A stretch of 64,000 nucleotides of DNA from an uncultured Eubacterium sp. (GTDB taxonomy: Bacteria; Bacillota; Clostridia; Peptostreptococcales; Anaerovoracaceae), in assembly GCA_902495595.1 (NCBI GenBank), contig CABUXV010000009.1, positions 1 to 64,000 of the forward strand, given 5' to 3'. Positions 41,005 to 49,815 of the stretch are shown piece after piece (positions within the stretch are counted from its first letter, which is position 1; the number at the start of each line of letters is the position of its first letter). The position numbers were made by a program, and so were the translations under genes. Under the pieces are notes generated by a model. That model was not told the origin of the DNA, searched no databases, and worked only from the letters and a program-made list of their open reading frames with translations.

Positions 41005-41844
41005 ATGGAAATAGGAATCGTAGGATTGGGTCTCATAGGAGGTTCCCTTGCCAAAGCCATAAGTCAGAACACAGACCACACCGTATACGGAACAGATATT
41101 TCATCCCAGGTAGTAAACAAAGCAGTCTTGGTAAATGCTATAGAACAGCCTCTTACAGACGCTCTGCTTGCTCAGTGCGATATTGTAATAATTGCACTTT
41201 ACCCTAAAGATACAATAGAATACGTAAAATCCCACGGGGACGTTTTCAAAAAAGGAGCTATAGTTCTCGACTGCGGCGGTGTAAAAAAAATCGTCTGCGA
41301 TCAGCTCATACCTCTGTCGGAGGAAAAAGGATTCCTCTTCGTAGGCGGTCATCCTATGGCAGGCCTTGAACATTCCGGTTTTACATATGCAAAGAAATCA
41401 CTTTTCAACAACGCCTCCATGATTTTTACACCTACAAAGGGACCTATCGAAAGCATTGAAATACTTAAAAATCTTTTCACTTCAATAGGTTTTACCAACA
41501 TAGAAATTGCCCGGCCCGAGGTTCACGATAAGAAAATAGCATTTACATCCCAGCTTGCTCATGTGGTTTCAAATGCATATATCAAAAGTCCTACAGCTCT
41601 GGAGCATACCGGCTTTTCTGCCGGCAGCTACAAAGACCTGACAAGAGTTGCAAAGCTCAACGAAAATATGTGGACTGAACTCTTCCTTGAAAACAGAGAG
41701 AACCTGACGGCGGAAATAGATACACTCATTGAAAACCTGAAACAGTACAGCACCGCAATAAAGTCCAATGACGAAGATACATTGAGACAGCTGCTCAAAG
41801 ACGGCAGAGAAAAGAAAGCTCTGATAGACGGAGAAGTTTTCTAA
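41005..41844 (+). CDS. tyrA: Prephenate dehydrogenase
   Basis: 279 residues. The NAD(P)-binding GIVGLGLIGGSLAKAI opens the protein. VLDCGGVKKIVCDQL, GGHPMAGLEHSGFTYA and AFTSQLAHVVSNAYI are family lines, with the catalytic His in the GGHPMAG segment. No C-terminal ACT domain is present, so any tyrosine feedback must act elsewhere. It oxidatively decarboxylates prephenate to 4-hydroxyphenylpyruvate. GAGGTG lies before the ATG, 10 bases after aroF. Confidence 0.93.
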   Translation: MEIGIVGLGLIGGSLAKAISQNTDHTVYGTDISSQVVNKAVLVNAIEQPLTDALLAQCDIVIIALYPKDTIEYVKSHGDVFKKGAIVLDCGGVKKIVCDQLIPLSEEKGFLFVGGHPMAGLEHSGFTYAKKSLFNNASMIFTPTKGPIESIEILKNLFTSIGFTNIEIARPEVHDKKIAFTSQLAHVVSNAYIKSPTALEHTGFSAGSYKDLTRVAKLNENMWTELFLENRENLTAEIDTLIENLKQYSTAIKSNDEDTLRQLLKDGREKKALIDGEVF

Positions 41845-41887
41845 ACAAACATATTTATACCCATATAAATTTATAAAGGAGTCAAAT

Positions 41888-42997
41888 ATGATAAAAATTT
41901 CAGTTTCCGCTTCAAAAAAATACGATGTTGTCATGAACAAAGGCCTGCTTTCCATGGCAGGTATGTATATAAAAGATGCGCTCGGATTAAAAGACGACCC
42001 TCTCACAGGCACCCTTAAAGATAAAAAAATATGTATCGTGACCGACGCTACCGTTGCACCTCTTTACGGAGAAAAGGACCATAAACTTTATCAATCCTTA
42101 AAAAAATCCGGTTTTGAAGTTTACAGATACATTTTCCCCGGGGGAGAAGATTACAAAAATATCAGTATAATTGAGGAAATCTTGGAATTTCTCGCATCAA
42201 AACAATTTACGAGAAGCGACTTGCTGCTTGCTCTCGGAGGAGGTATCGCAGGAGATGTTACAGGCTTTGCCGCCGCTTCATATCTGAGAGGTATAGACTA
42301 CATACAGGTTCCCACAACTTTACTGGCTGTCGTAGATTCATCTGTGGGAGGAAAAACGGGCGTAAATTTAAAAGCAGGTAAAAATCTTGCAGGAGCTTTC
42401 TGGCAGCCAAGTCTGGTGCTCTTTGATTCAGATGTGCTCTCCACCCTTTCCCATGAACTTAAACTCGACGGAATAGCGGAAGCCATCAAAGCCGGAGTAA
42501 TAGCAGACAAATTCATTCTCGATTCGATAAACAAGAAACACTCTTTGAATGAACCTGACTTTCTTACCAATCTGGCTTCTCTTGCCATTGAAGTCAAGAA
42601 AAAAGTGGTTGAAGAAGACGAACGGGATAACGGAAGCAGACAGCTTTTAAATTTCGGACACACCCTTGCTCATGCTATCGAAAAATGCAGCCAATACAAA
42701 ATAAGCCACGGCCATGCCGTAGCTATGGGTATGGCAATAGTCTCCATAGCCTCTGACAGACTGGGCTGGACGCTGGAGAAGTGTTCCGAGGAAATCGTAG
42801 ATATACTTCATCGGTTCGGCTTCCCGCTCAAATGTCCTTTCAGTCCATGGGAGCTGGCGGAAGCTGCAAAACAGGACAAAAAAATCCGGGGCGGGAATAT
42901 CACCCTTGTAATACCTGCGGCTATTGGAAAATGCCGCCTTAAAACAATACCCGTAAGTAAGCTGGAACAATTTATATCCTACGGAATAAACGGCTAG
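41888..42997 (+). CDS. aroB: 3-dehydroquinate synthase
   Basis: 369 residues. GGEDYKNISIIEEIL, LLALGGGIAGDVTGFAAASYLRG (NAD-binding glycine-rich loop), VDSSVGGKTGVNLKAGKNLAGAFWQP and LLNFGHTLAHAIEKCSQYKISHGHAVAMGM are the active-site blocks, with the zinc ligands Glu and His in GIAEAIKAG, FGHTLAHA and SHGHAVA. Converts DAHP to 3-dehydroquinate. AAAGGAGT precedes the ATG. The 43-base gap after tyrA has no hairpin. Confidence 0.95.
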   Translation: MIKISVSASKKYDVVMNKGLLSMAGMYIKDALGLKDDPLTGTLKDKKICIVTDATVAPLYGEKDHKLYQSLKKSGFEVYRYIFPGGEDYKNISIIEEILEFLASKQFTRSDLLLALGGGIAGDVTGFAAASYLRGIDYIQVPTTLLAVVDSSVGGKTGVNLKAGKNLAGAFWQPSLVLFDSDVLSTLSHELKLDGIAEAIKAGVIADKFILDSINKKHSLNEPDFLTNLASLAIEVKKKVVEEDERDNGSRQLLNFGHTLAHAIEKCSQYKISHGHAVAMGMAIVSIASDRLGWTLEKCSEEIVDILHRFGFPLKCPFSPWELAEAAKQDKKIRGGNITLVIPAAIGKCRLKTIPVSKLEQFISYGING

Positions 42998-43012
42998 AAA
43001 GGAACAATTCTC

Positions 43013-44299
43013 ATGAGGATAAAAATAATACCTAAAAAACTTCACGGAACCATAGAAGCAATACCGTCCAAATCCCATGCCCATCGTATACTGATAGCGC
43101 AAAAACTGGCGCAGATACAGGGACAGCTCAAAGCCGGCAGGCTGAACATATCATCCTTTTCAAAAGATATTGAAGCTACAAAGGAGTGCCTTTCCCAATT
43201 ATCCGAATCTGCGGATACCGAAAGCATGCACATATTTGACTGCAAAGAAAGCGGTTCAACTCTCAGGTTCATGCTTCCCACCGCAATGGCGGTTTTAGAT
43301 AAAGCCATTTTCAAGGGATCCGGAAAACTCCCCGAAAGACCAATTTCTCCCCTCAAAGAAGAAATGGAACGACACGGCTGTCGTTTTGAAATACCTGATA
43401 AAACCACATCCGGAAAAACTATAGGGAATAAAGAAACCGAAATCTGCCGTATATACGGAAAACTCAAACCGGGAGAATATTCCCTTGCCGGAAATATCAG
43501 TTCCCAGTTCATAACAGGACTGCTCTTTGCGCTTCCACTTTTAAAAGACGACAGCCTGCTTAAAATCACAACACCGCTGGAATCGGCAGGATACGTGGAT
43601 TTAACGCTGAGGGTTCTTAAAGATTTCGGTATAAGGATAGATGAACAAATCTCAAAGGACGGACTTATTACCTACAGAATACCGGGAAACCAGACTTATA
43701 CAGAACCGGAGGGACTTTACATTGAAGGAGACTGGTCAAATGCGGCATTTTGGATTTGCTGCGGAGCGCTGGGGGGCAGTATAACGTGCACAGGTCTTGA
43801 TATAAACTCGGCTCAAAAAGATAAGGAGATAGTTTCCATTCTCAAGTCCATGGGAGCAGAAATTACATTGAACAGGTCTTCCGTTTATTGCAGGAAAGCC
43901 GAACTCAATGGAATAAAGCTGGGCGTTTCACAGTTTCCTGACTTAGTTCCCGTTATGGCGGCAGTCATGGCGATGGCAGAAAAGCAGTCCTGCATCACAG
44001 ATGCTCATCGGCTCAGAATAAAGGAGTCCGACCGATTGAACTCAGTCTGCGATTTTCTTACAAGACTGGGCGCAGATATCAGGCAAAACGGCGATGAACT
44101 CATAATAAACGGCCGCGAAAAGCTTCAGGGCGGCGAAGCGGACGGACATAACGACCACCGTATAGTAATGGCTGCGGCAGTAGCCTCATGCAGCTGTCAA
44201 AATCCTGTTATTATAAACGGCGCAGAAGCAGTTAAAAAATCCTATCCCGGCTTTTTTAAAGATTTTGCCGCTCTTGGAGGTGAAGTATATGAAATCTAG
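43013..44299 (+). CDS. aroA: 3-phosphoshikimate 1-carboxyvinyltransferase (EPSP synthase)
   Basis: 428 residues. Substrate-binding blocks: AIPSKSHAHRILIAQKLA, DCKESGSTLRFMLPTA, GSGKLPERPISPL, GNISSQFITGLLFALPL, IEGDWSNAAFWICCGAL, FPDLVPVMAAVMA, RLRIKESDRLN and DGHNDHRIVMAAAVA. The first block has Ala-His where many enzymes have K-S-x-S-x-R, still in the normal range. AAAGGAAC precedes the ATG. The gene overlaps the aroC start by 11 bases, showing translational coupling. Confidence 0.95.
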   Translation: MRIKIIPKKLHGTIEAIPSKSHAHRILIAQKLAQIQGQLKAGRLNISSFSKDIEATKECLSQLSESADTESMHIFDCKESGSTLRFMLPTAMAVLDKAIFKGSGKLPERPISPLKEEMERHGCRFEIPDKTTSGKTIGNKETEICRIYGKLKPGEYSLAGNISSQFITGLLFALPLLKDDSLLKITTPLESAGYVDLTLRVLKDFGIRIDEQISKDGLITYRIPGNQTYTEPEGLYIEGDWSNAAFWICCGALGGSITCTGLDINSAQKDKEIVSILKSMGAEITLNRSSVYCRKAELNGIKLGVSQFPDLVPVMAAVMAMAEKQSCITDAHRLRIKESDRLNSVCDFLTRLGADIRQNGDELIINGREKLQGGEADGHNDHRIVMAAAVASCSCQNPVIINGAEAVKKSYPGFFKDFAALGGEVYEI

Positions 44300-45392
44300 T
44301 TTTGGACATAATTTAAGGGTTTCTATCTGGGGAGGCTCTCATGAACCGTCTATCGGAACACAAATCACAGGACTTCCTGTAGGAACGCAAATCAACATGG
44401 AAGAACTCGAAAACTTTTTAAAGAGAAGAGCCCCCGGCAGCAGTCCCTTTGCAACAAAACGCAAAGAAGCCGATACGCCTATTCCTTTAGAGGGTCTTTC
44501 GCAAAATCAAACGGGACGCATATTTACAACGACTGACGAAACCATTTCTTTTGAAATAAAAAATACAGATACACGCTCTTCGGATTACAAAGCTCTGAGA
44601 AATATTCCAAGGCCGGGGCACGCCGACTACACAGCAAGACTTCGATACGGCGACAATCTGAATATGGCAGGAGGCGGCCCTTTTTCCGCGCGGATGACAG
44701 CGCCCCTGTGCATCGCCGGAGGAATAGCACTGCAAATTTTAAAAAAACAGGGAATAGAAATAGGAAGCCACATATATTCCATTGGCAAAATTAAGGATGA
44801 ACCCTTTGACCCTTTGAATATTTCCCAGGAGCTTTTAAATTCCCTTAAGCACAAGGATATGGCTGTTATCTCCGATGATGCAAAAGAAAAAATGGCAGAA
44901 GTCATTCTTGCCGCAAAGAAAGAACTTGACTCTGTCGGCGGTATAATCGAAACATGCGCGCTGGGACTTCCCGGGGGCATTGGCGGAGCAATGTATGACG
45001 GACTTGAAAGTTTTCTTGCTCCAATTCTGTTCGGCATACCGGCAGTAAAAGGCATAGAATTCGGAGCAGGGTTTCATGCAGCCCAGTTAAAAGGTTCTGA
45101 AAACAACGACCCCTTTTATTACGACGAAGGTCTAGTAAAAACAAAAACAAACAACCACGGAGGTATTCTGGGAGGAATCACCACAGGAATGCCGCTTATC
45201 GCAAGAATTGCATTTAAGCCCACCCCTTCCATAAGCAGGAAACAGGATTCGGTGGATTTAGATAAAAAAGAAAACACGCAGCTTATTGTAAAGGGCAGAC
45301 ACGACCCCTGCGTTGCAGTGAGGGCTGTACCGATAACAGAGGCCGCCCTTGCTATTGGAATTTTAGATTGTTTAATGGAGGTACAAAAATGA
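44289..45392 (+). CDS. aroC: Chorismate synthase
   Basis: 367 residues starting MKSSFGHNLRVSIWGGSHEP. Family signatures: WGGSHEPSIG, RRAPGSSPFATKRKEAD, RPGHADYTARLRYGD with GGGPFSARMTAPLCIAGGIA, and NNHGGILGGITTGMPL near the C-terminus. Uses reduced FMN to convert EPSP to chorismate. ATG 44289 follows GGAGG inside the end of aroA. Its stop overlaps the pheA start (ATGA). Confidence 0.95.
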   Translation: MKSSFGHNLRVSIWGGSHEPSIGTQITGLPVGTQINMEELENFLKRRAPGSSPFATKRKEADTPIPLEGLSQNQTGRIFTTTDETISFEIKNTDTRSSDYKALRNIPRPGHADYTARLRYGDNLNMAGGGPFSARMTAPLCIAGGIALQILKKQGIEIGSHIYSIGKIKDEPFDPLNISQELLNSLKHKDMAVISDDAKEKMAEVILAAKKELDSVGGIIETCALGLPGGIGGAMYDGLESFLAPILFGIPAVKGIEFGAGFHAAQLKGSENNDPFYYDEGLVKTKTNNHGGILGGITTGMPLIARIAFKPTPSISRKQDSVDLDKKENTQLIVKGRHDPCVAVRAVPITEAALAIGILDCLMEVQK

Positions 45393-46540
45393 CAGAAATC
45401 AATTTAGATCAAATGAGAAAAGATATCGACAGCATAGACTCAAAGCTGACGGACCTTTTCAGACAGAGAATGGAAAAATCTTTGGAAATCGCTAAATACA
45501 AACAGGAAAACAATATTGCTGTTTTAAACGATACCAGGGAAAAGGAAATATTACACAAAGTTTCCGAACAGATAGGAGAACCTTTTGACGGATATGCAAG
45601 ACTTCTTTTCAATACCATATTTGATGCAAGCAGGTCATGTCAGAACAATTATCTTGCAAGAAAATCCGATTTAGCTCAGAGAATACAAAATGCCCTGGAT
45701 GAAACGCCTCAGCTCTTTCCTAAAAAAGCAGTAGTAGCATGTCAGGGCGTTGCAGGTTCCCATTCACAGGCTGCCTGTGAAAAGCTGTTTGAAGTACCGA
45801 GCATCATGTATTTCAACAGTTTTGAAGGTGTCTTCACCGCTGTGGAAAAAGGTCTTTGTCAGTACGGAATACTTCCTATCGAAAACAGTTCATACGGTTC
45901 TGTGGGAACAGTTTACGACCTTATGCAGAATTACAATTTCCACATCGTAAAGGGTATACGTCTCAGAATCAGCCACAATCTCATGGCAAAACCCGGTACT
46001 AAAATGTCCGATATCAAAGAAATCGTATCCCACGAACAGGCTATCGGTCAGTGCGGCGACTTCCTCAAGGATTTAAAGGATGTCAAAATCACAATCTGCG
46101 AAAATACAGCCATCGCTGCCAAAATAGTTGCGGAAAGCGATAGAAACGATATCGCAGCAATATCTTCCAAAGAATGCGTAGATCTTTACGGACTGGAAAT
46201 ACTTAAAAAACATATACAGATAAGCGACAATAACTATACACGATTCATATGCATTTCCAAAAAACTCGAAATATATCCGGGCGCAAACAGAATCAGCTTG
46301 ATTTTATCCCTGCCTCACGTACCGCGTTCACTTTATCATACTATTGCCAAATTTGCAGCTTTGGGAGTAAATCTTACAAAACTGGAATCAAGACCTATTC
46401 CGGGAAGTGATTTTGAATTCATGTTCTATTTTGACCTAGATGCTTCCGTATATTCACCTGAACTTATAAACCTTCTGAGCGAGCTGGAAAGCCAGCCTGA
46501 AACCTTTGTATTCTTAGGCTGTTACACGGAGGCCATATAG
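45389..46540 (+). CDS. pheA: Bifunctional chorismate mutase/prephenate dehydratase (P-protein)
   Basis: 383 residues in three domains. Residues ~5-85: AroQ-type chorismate mutase (LDQMRKDIDSIDSKLTDLFRQRMEKSLEIAKYK). Residues ~110-285: prephenate dehydratase (ACQGVAGSHSQAACEKLF, GILPIENSSYGSVGTVYDLM, ISHEQAI-like VSHEQAIGQC, NTAIAAKIVAES). Residues ~300-380: ACT domain (SLILSLPHVPRSLYHTIAKFAALGVNLTKLESRPIPGSDFEFMFYFD), the phenylalanine feedback site. It makes phenylpyruvate from chorismate. Start ATG 45389 overlaps the aroC stop and follows GGAGGT. Confidence 0.95.
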   Translation: MTEINLDQMRKDIDSIDSKLTDLFRQRMEKSLEIAKYKQENNIAVLNDTREKEILHKVSEQIGEPFDGYARLLFNTIFDASRSCQNNYLARKSDLAQRIQNALDETPQLFPKKAVVACQGVAGSHSQAACEKLFEVPSIMYFNSFEGVFTAVEKGLCQYGILPIENSSYGSVGTVYDLMQNYNFHIVKGIRLRISHNLMAKPGTKMSDIKEIVSHEQAIGQCGDFLKDLKDVKITICENTAIAAKIVAESDRNDIAAISSKECVDLYGLEILKKHIQISDNNYTRFICISKKLEIYPGANRISLILSLPHVPRSLYHTIAKFAALGVNLTKLESRPIPGSDFEFMFYFDLDASVYSPELINLLSELESQPETFVFLGCYTEAI

Positions 46541-47968
46541 ATGATTTACGGACTTGTGGGAAACCCCTTAGCTCACAGCTACTCAAAGGAAATCCACGAA
46601 GCGCTAAAAAAATATGAATACGACCTTTTCAGCCTTACCCAAGAGGAAATGCGGGAATTTATAAATTCCCGCCGCTTCAGCGGACTTAATGTGACCATTC
46701 CCTATAAAAAGGACGTCATTCCTCTATGCGATGAAATTTCAGATCTCGCCCAAAGCATAGGGGCGGTGAATACTCTGTACTGGAAAAACGGCAGTCATAA
46801 TGTAAACTCACAGGATATAAAATCGCAGGACGTAAACTCTGCAGGTGCTGCAAGCAGCTCATCTTTAGAGACATCTTGCAGCTGTGAGAAAATTCTCGTT
46901 GGTCATAACACGGACTATGAAGGTTTCCTCTATGCCGCTTCACGCGCAGGCATATCCTTTGAGAAAAAAACGGTACTGATTCTGGGAACCGGCGGAACTT
47001 CCCTTATGGCGCGATTGGCTGTAAAGAACAAGAACGCCGGGAAAATTTACATAGCTTCCAGAAAAAAAACGAATTCACCGGAGGATAACTCGCGCAGATT
47101 TTCGAAAAAAGCGGGCGCTTCCCACGTAAGCGCAGGCGATGATTCAGCCGCCTTTACAACAATAGGCTACGATGAAATCGACAGCATCGCTGCTAAAATA
47201 GATGTACTTATAAATACAACCCCGGTAGGAACATATCCGAACAACCTGCAATCGGTTATATCCCTGGATGCTTTTAAAAATTGTGAATCCGTTATGGACG
47301 TAATATACAATCCATTTAAGACAAAACTTTTATTGGAAGCCGAAAAACTGGGGCTTAAAACCTCTAACGGACTTCCCATGCTTGTAGCTCAGGCAACAGC
47401 TGCGGCAGGATATTTCCTTGGTACTCCCGGAGCCTTTGAAAAGGACAATGAAAGAATCATTTCCCAAATGGAAAGACAGATGAGAAATATCGTTCTCATC
47501 GGCATGCCGGGCTGCGGCAAATCCACTATCGGAAAGATTATTTCTGAAATTACGGAAAAACCTTTTGCTGATATAGATGATGAAATAGTCAAGGAAGCAG
47601 GTATTTCCATCCCTGAAATTTTTGAAAAAGAGGGAGAACCAGGGTTTCGCGATAGAGAGACGGAAATAACCGAAAAGCTGGGAAAGCAAAGAGGGCGGGT
47701 TATTGCAGCGGGAGGCGGAACTGTCCTTCGCAGAAAAAATTTAGATGCCCTAAGACAGAACGCTCTTATAATCCATATAAAGAGGGATTTAGAAACACTT
47801 GCAACAAAAGGGCGTCCCCTCTCCAAAGACATGAATACACTCAGAGAAATGGAAAAAATACGTCTGCCTATTTACCGCTCGGCGGCAGACATTACATTTG
47901 ATAACTCGAAATCCCGGTCAAAAGGTAAGCTTACGGAAGCTCTCAAAGAGCTTTTGGGATATAATTGA
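46541..47968 (+). CDS. Fused shikimate dehydrogenase-shikimate kinase (AroE-AroK)
   Basis: 475 residues. Residues 1-~305 are AroE: VGNPLAHSYS (shikimate serines), NVTIPYKKD (catalytic Lys), GHNTDYEGF (catalytic Asp125), LGTGGTSLMARLA (NADP loop). Residues ~312-475 are AroK: GMPGCGKSTIGK (P-loop), DIDDEIVKE, GEPGFRDRETEI and IAAGGGTVLRRKN. The dehydrogenase has a Ser/Asn-rich insertion near residues 85-116 (VNSQDIKSQDVNS...) before the catalytic Asp and another near 175-205. The fusion links steps 4 and 5 of the shikimate pathway. No aroD/aroQ (step 3) gene is present in the window. GGAGG precedes the ATG. Confidence 0.93.
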   Translation: MIYGLVGNPLAHSYSKEIHEALKKYEYDLFSLTQEEMREFINSRRFSGLNVTIPYKKDVIPLCDEISDLAQSIGAVNTLYWKNGSHNVNSQDIKSQDVNSAGAASSSSLETSCSCEKILVGHNTDYEGFLYAASRAGISFEKKTVLILGTGGTSLMARLAVKNKNAGKIYIASRKKTNSPEDNSRRFSKKAGASHVSAGDDSAAFTTIGYDEIDSIAAKIDVLINTTPVGTYPNNLQSVISLDAFKNCESVMDVIYNPFKTKLLLEAEKLGLKTSNGLPMLVAQATAAAGYFLGTPGAFEKDNERIISQMERQMRNIVLIGMPGCGKSTIGKIISEITEKPFADIDDEIVKEAGISIPEIFEKEGEPGFRDRETEITEKLGKQRGRVIAAGGGTVLRRKNLDALRQNALIIHIKRDLETLATKGRPLSKDMNTLREMEKIRLPIYRSAADITFDNSKSRSKGKLTEALKELLGYN

Positions 47969-47979
47969 TATTTTCAAGG

Positions 47980-48016
47980 CAAAAGCAGATGAAACAAAAT
48001 TCATCTGCTTTTTTAT
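47980..48016 (+). terminator. Terminator of the aro operon
   Basis: AAAAGCAGATGAA and TTCATCTGCTTTT pair across ACAAAA, followed by TTATTTATTC. It lies just past the aroEK stop. Confidence 0.9.
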
Positions 48017-48070
48017 TTATTCTTATAGTATAATTACATTATTGATATTTTTTGTAATATGAGGTGTAAC

Positions 48071-48706
48071 ATGAGCGACAAAAATTTAAAAAGAAGCTGT
48101 ATAGACTGCGCTGTTAAAAACTGCGATACGGGAGATAAATCCTATCCATCTTTTTGTCCGACTACCGCGCTGGAAGAAGATTTTGTAAAAGAAACGATGA
48201 AACTTTACACGGACAACGAAGAAAATGCAAAGGTTACCCAAACTTCGGCTTTAGTGGAATACGAAAATTACTGCAAGATGACGAGGATAGAAGAAATTGC
48301 CGAGTTTGCAAAAAAGATGGGATATAAAAAACTCGGGATAGCTACCTGCGTAGGATTGCTGGAAGAAGCCCGCGCAGCGGCAGCAGTATTCAGAAATCAC
48401 GGCTTTGAAGTATTCGGAGCCGGATGCAAAATCGGAGCGCAGGAAAAAACTTCAGTAGGTATTGAATCACGCTGCGAAAGCGTAGGAAAAAATATGTGCA
48501 ATCCTATAATGCAGGCGAAACTTCTCAATTCGGAAAAAACCGACTTTAACATAGTAATAGGCTTGTGCGTAGGTCACGACAGTATGTTCTACAAATACTC
48601 AGACGCTCTCTGCACAACGCTCGTTACGAAAGACCGTGTTTTAGGACACAACCCTGCAGCCGCTCTTTATCAGCTTAAAACTTATTACTCTAAACTTTTG
48701 GATTAA
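48071..48706 (+). CDS. DUF1847 family cysteine-rich protein
   Basis: 211 residues. The N-terminus CIDCAVKNCDTGDKSYPSFCPT is cysteine-rich and probably binds metal or a cluster. Later blocks are CKMTRIEEIAEFAKKMGYKKLGIATCVGLLEEAR, GFEVFGAGCKIG, KNMCNPIMQAKLLN and GLCVGHDSMFYKYSDALCTTLVTKDRVLGHNPAAALY. This matches the DUF1847 family of anaerobes, which has no assigned reaction. The start at ATG 48071 is chosen because GAGGTG lies just before it; an ATG 12 bases earlier overlaps the site. Confidence 0.88.
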   Translation: MSDKNLKRSCIDCAVKNCDTGDKSYPSFCPTTALEEDFVKETMKLYTDNEENAKVTQTSALVEYENYCKMTRIEEIAEFAKKMGYKKLGIATCVGLLEEARAAAAVFRNHGFEVFGAGCKIGAQEKTSVGIESRCESVGKNMCNPIMQAKLLNSEKTDFNIVIGLCVGHDSMFYKYSDALCTTLVTKDRVLGHNPAAALYQLKTYYSKLLD

Positions 48707-48731
48707 TCCGAAGTAAGATTATAACCACGGC

Positions 48732-48990
48732 TTTTATCCAAAACCTTTTGTTATCACATGTATTTGGATAAAAACCTATTGATATTTCTTATGAAAAAAT
48801 TATCAATAACCAAAAACCTCTTTTTTAAAGGTGTTTTGGATAAAAGCCGGTAGCGTTTTTACATATTTTTACATTAAATCAACCAAAAACAGCTTTTTTA
48901 TAAGGATTTTGGATAATTTGCTTACAGCATACGCAAAAAACAAGGTGTTTTTATCCAAAATACGGGTTTTAACATTATTCTTGGATAATC
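48732..48990 (+). repeat. Eight-box GGATAA element, copy 4
   Basis: Boxes from 48732: TTTTATCCAAAA (0), TGGATAAAA (48765, 33), ATAACCAAAA (48806, 74), TTTGGATAAAA (48835, 103), AACCAAAA (48881, 149), TTTTGGATAAT (48907, 175), TTTTATCCAAAA (48949, 217), TGGATAATCC (48982, 250). This copy is closest to the consensus. It lies in the convergent gap between DUF1847 and a TetR gene, so it is not a promoter of either. Confidence 0.92.
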
Positions 48991-49075
48991 CCTGCCGCAC
49001 CGGGCAAAAAATCTGCTGCATCTTAATGTCAAGGCTGAAAAAAATCCCATAAGATAAAGTTTATCTTAGAAAATA

Positions 49076-49663
49076 TCACGGCTTTACTTTATTTTCCATA
49101 GCGTTGATTTCATCAAGCATCATATTGAGAACTCCCTTTGAGGAAATGTCATAAATCATTTTAACAAAATCTTCCTCTGCCAGCTTTTCACGATTGTTAA
49201 ACCAAAACTTCATGACCCCTATGACTGCTGACACATGATATTCAAGGTACCCCTCGATATTTTGAAAATCCGCTTCAGGATTACCATAACTATTCTTTAT
49301 AAGTCTGAAGATCTCATTCTTAATTTTTTCACCGAAAATCCATTGATGATTCCTTTTAAACAATATTTCCAGATTATGATTTTCAGATGAAAAAGCGTCA
49401 AAAAGGAATTCTGCAATCAGCTTGCTGTCTAATATATCATGAAAATTGCCGGAAGCAAAAAGTTTCTCTTTTATGGGCTGAAACATAACATCTATTGCTT
49501 TATCAAGCAAATCATAAATATTATCGTAATAAACATAAAAGGTGGTTCTGTTGTATCCTGCTTCCCTGCAAAGTTCGTTTATACTTATTTTTTCTATGGA
49601 TTTTTTCTCATAAAGCTTCCAGAATGCGTTTATAAAATTCATTCTGGTGTCAAGCGTTCCCAT
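49076..49663 (-). CDS. TetR/AcrR-family regulator
   Basis: 195 residues. HTH: KSIEKISINELCREAGYNRTTFYVYYDNIYDLLDKAID. The C-terminal helical domain (HNLEILFKRNHQWIFGEKIKNEIF...) resembles TetR_C regulators of drug and ABC exporters. ATG 49663 follows GGAGG with a 7-base gap; the longer frame adds 17 residues. It is divergent from the ABC-2 transporter pair at 49816-51487, which it probably represses. Confidence 0.88.
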   Translation of the reverse strand: MGTLDTRMNFINAFWKLYEKKSIEKISINELCREAGYNRTTFYVYYDNIYDLLDKAIDVMFQPIKEKLFASGNFHDILDSKLIAEFLFDAFSSENHNLEILFKRNHQWIFGEKIKNEIFRLIKNSYGNPEADFQNIEGYLEYHVSAVIGVMKFWFNNREKLAEEDFVKMIYDISSKGVLNMMLDEINAMENKVKP

Positions 49664-49815
49664 TGCATTGCCTCCTTTTTGGCTATACTTGAATTTTATC
49701 ACAAAAACCAACATTTTGCATACTATTGTAGGTTGATATGAATGCCTCAGAGCTTTTATACTTGTCTTAATAAATAAAGTAAAGTTTAATATCAGTCAAA
49801 AGGAGAGTGATATTC

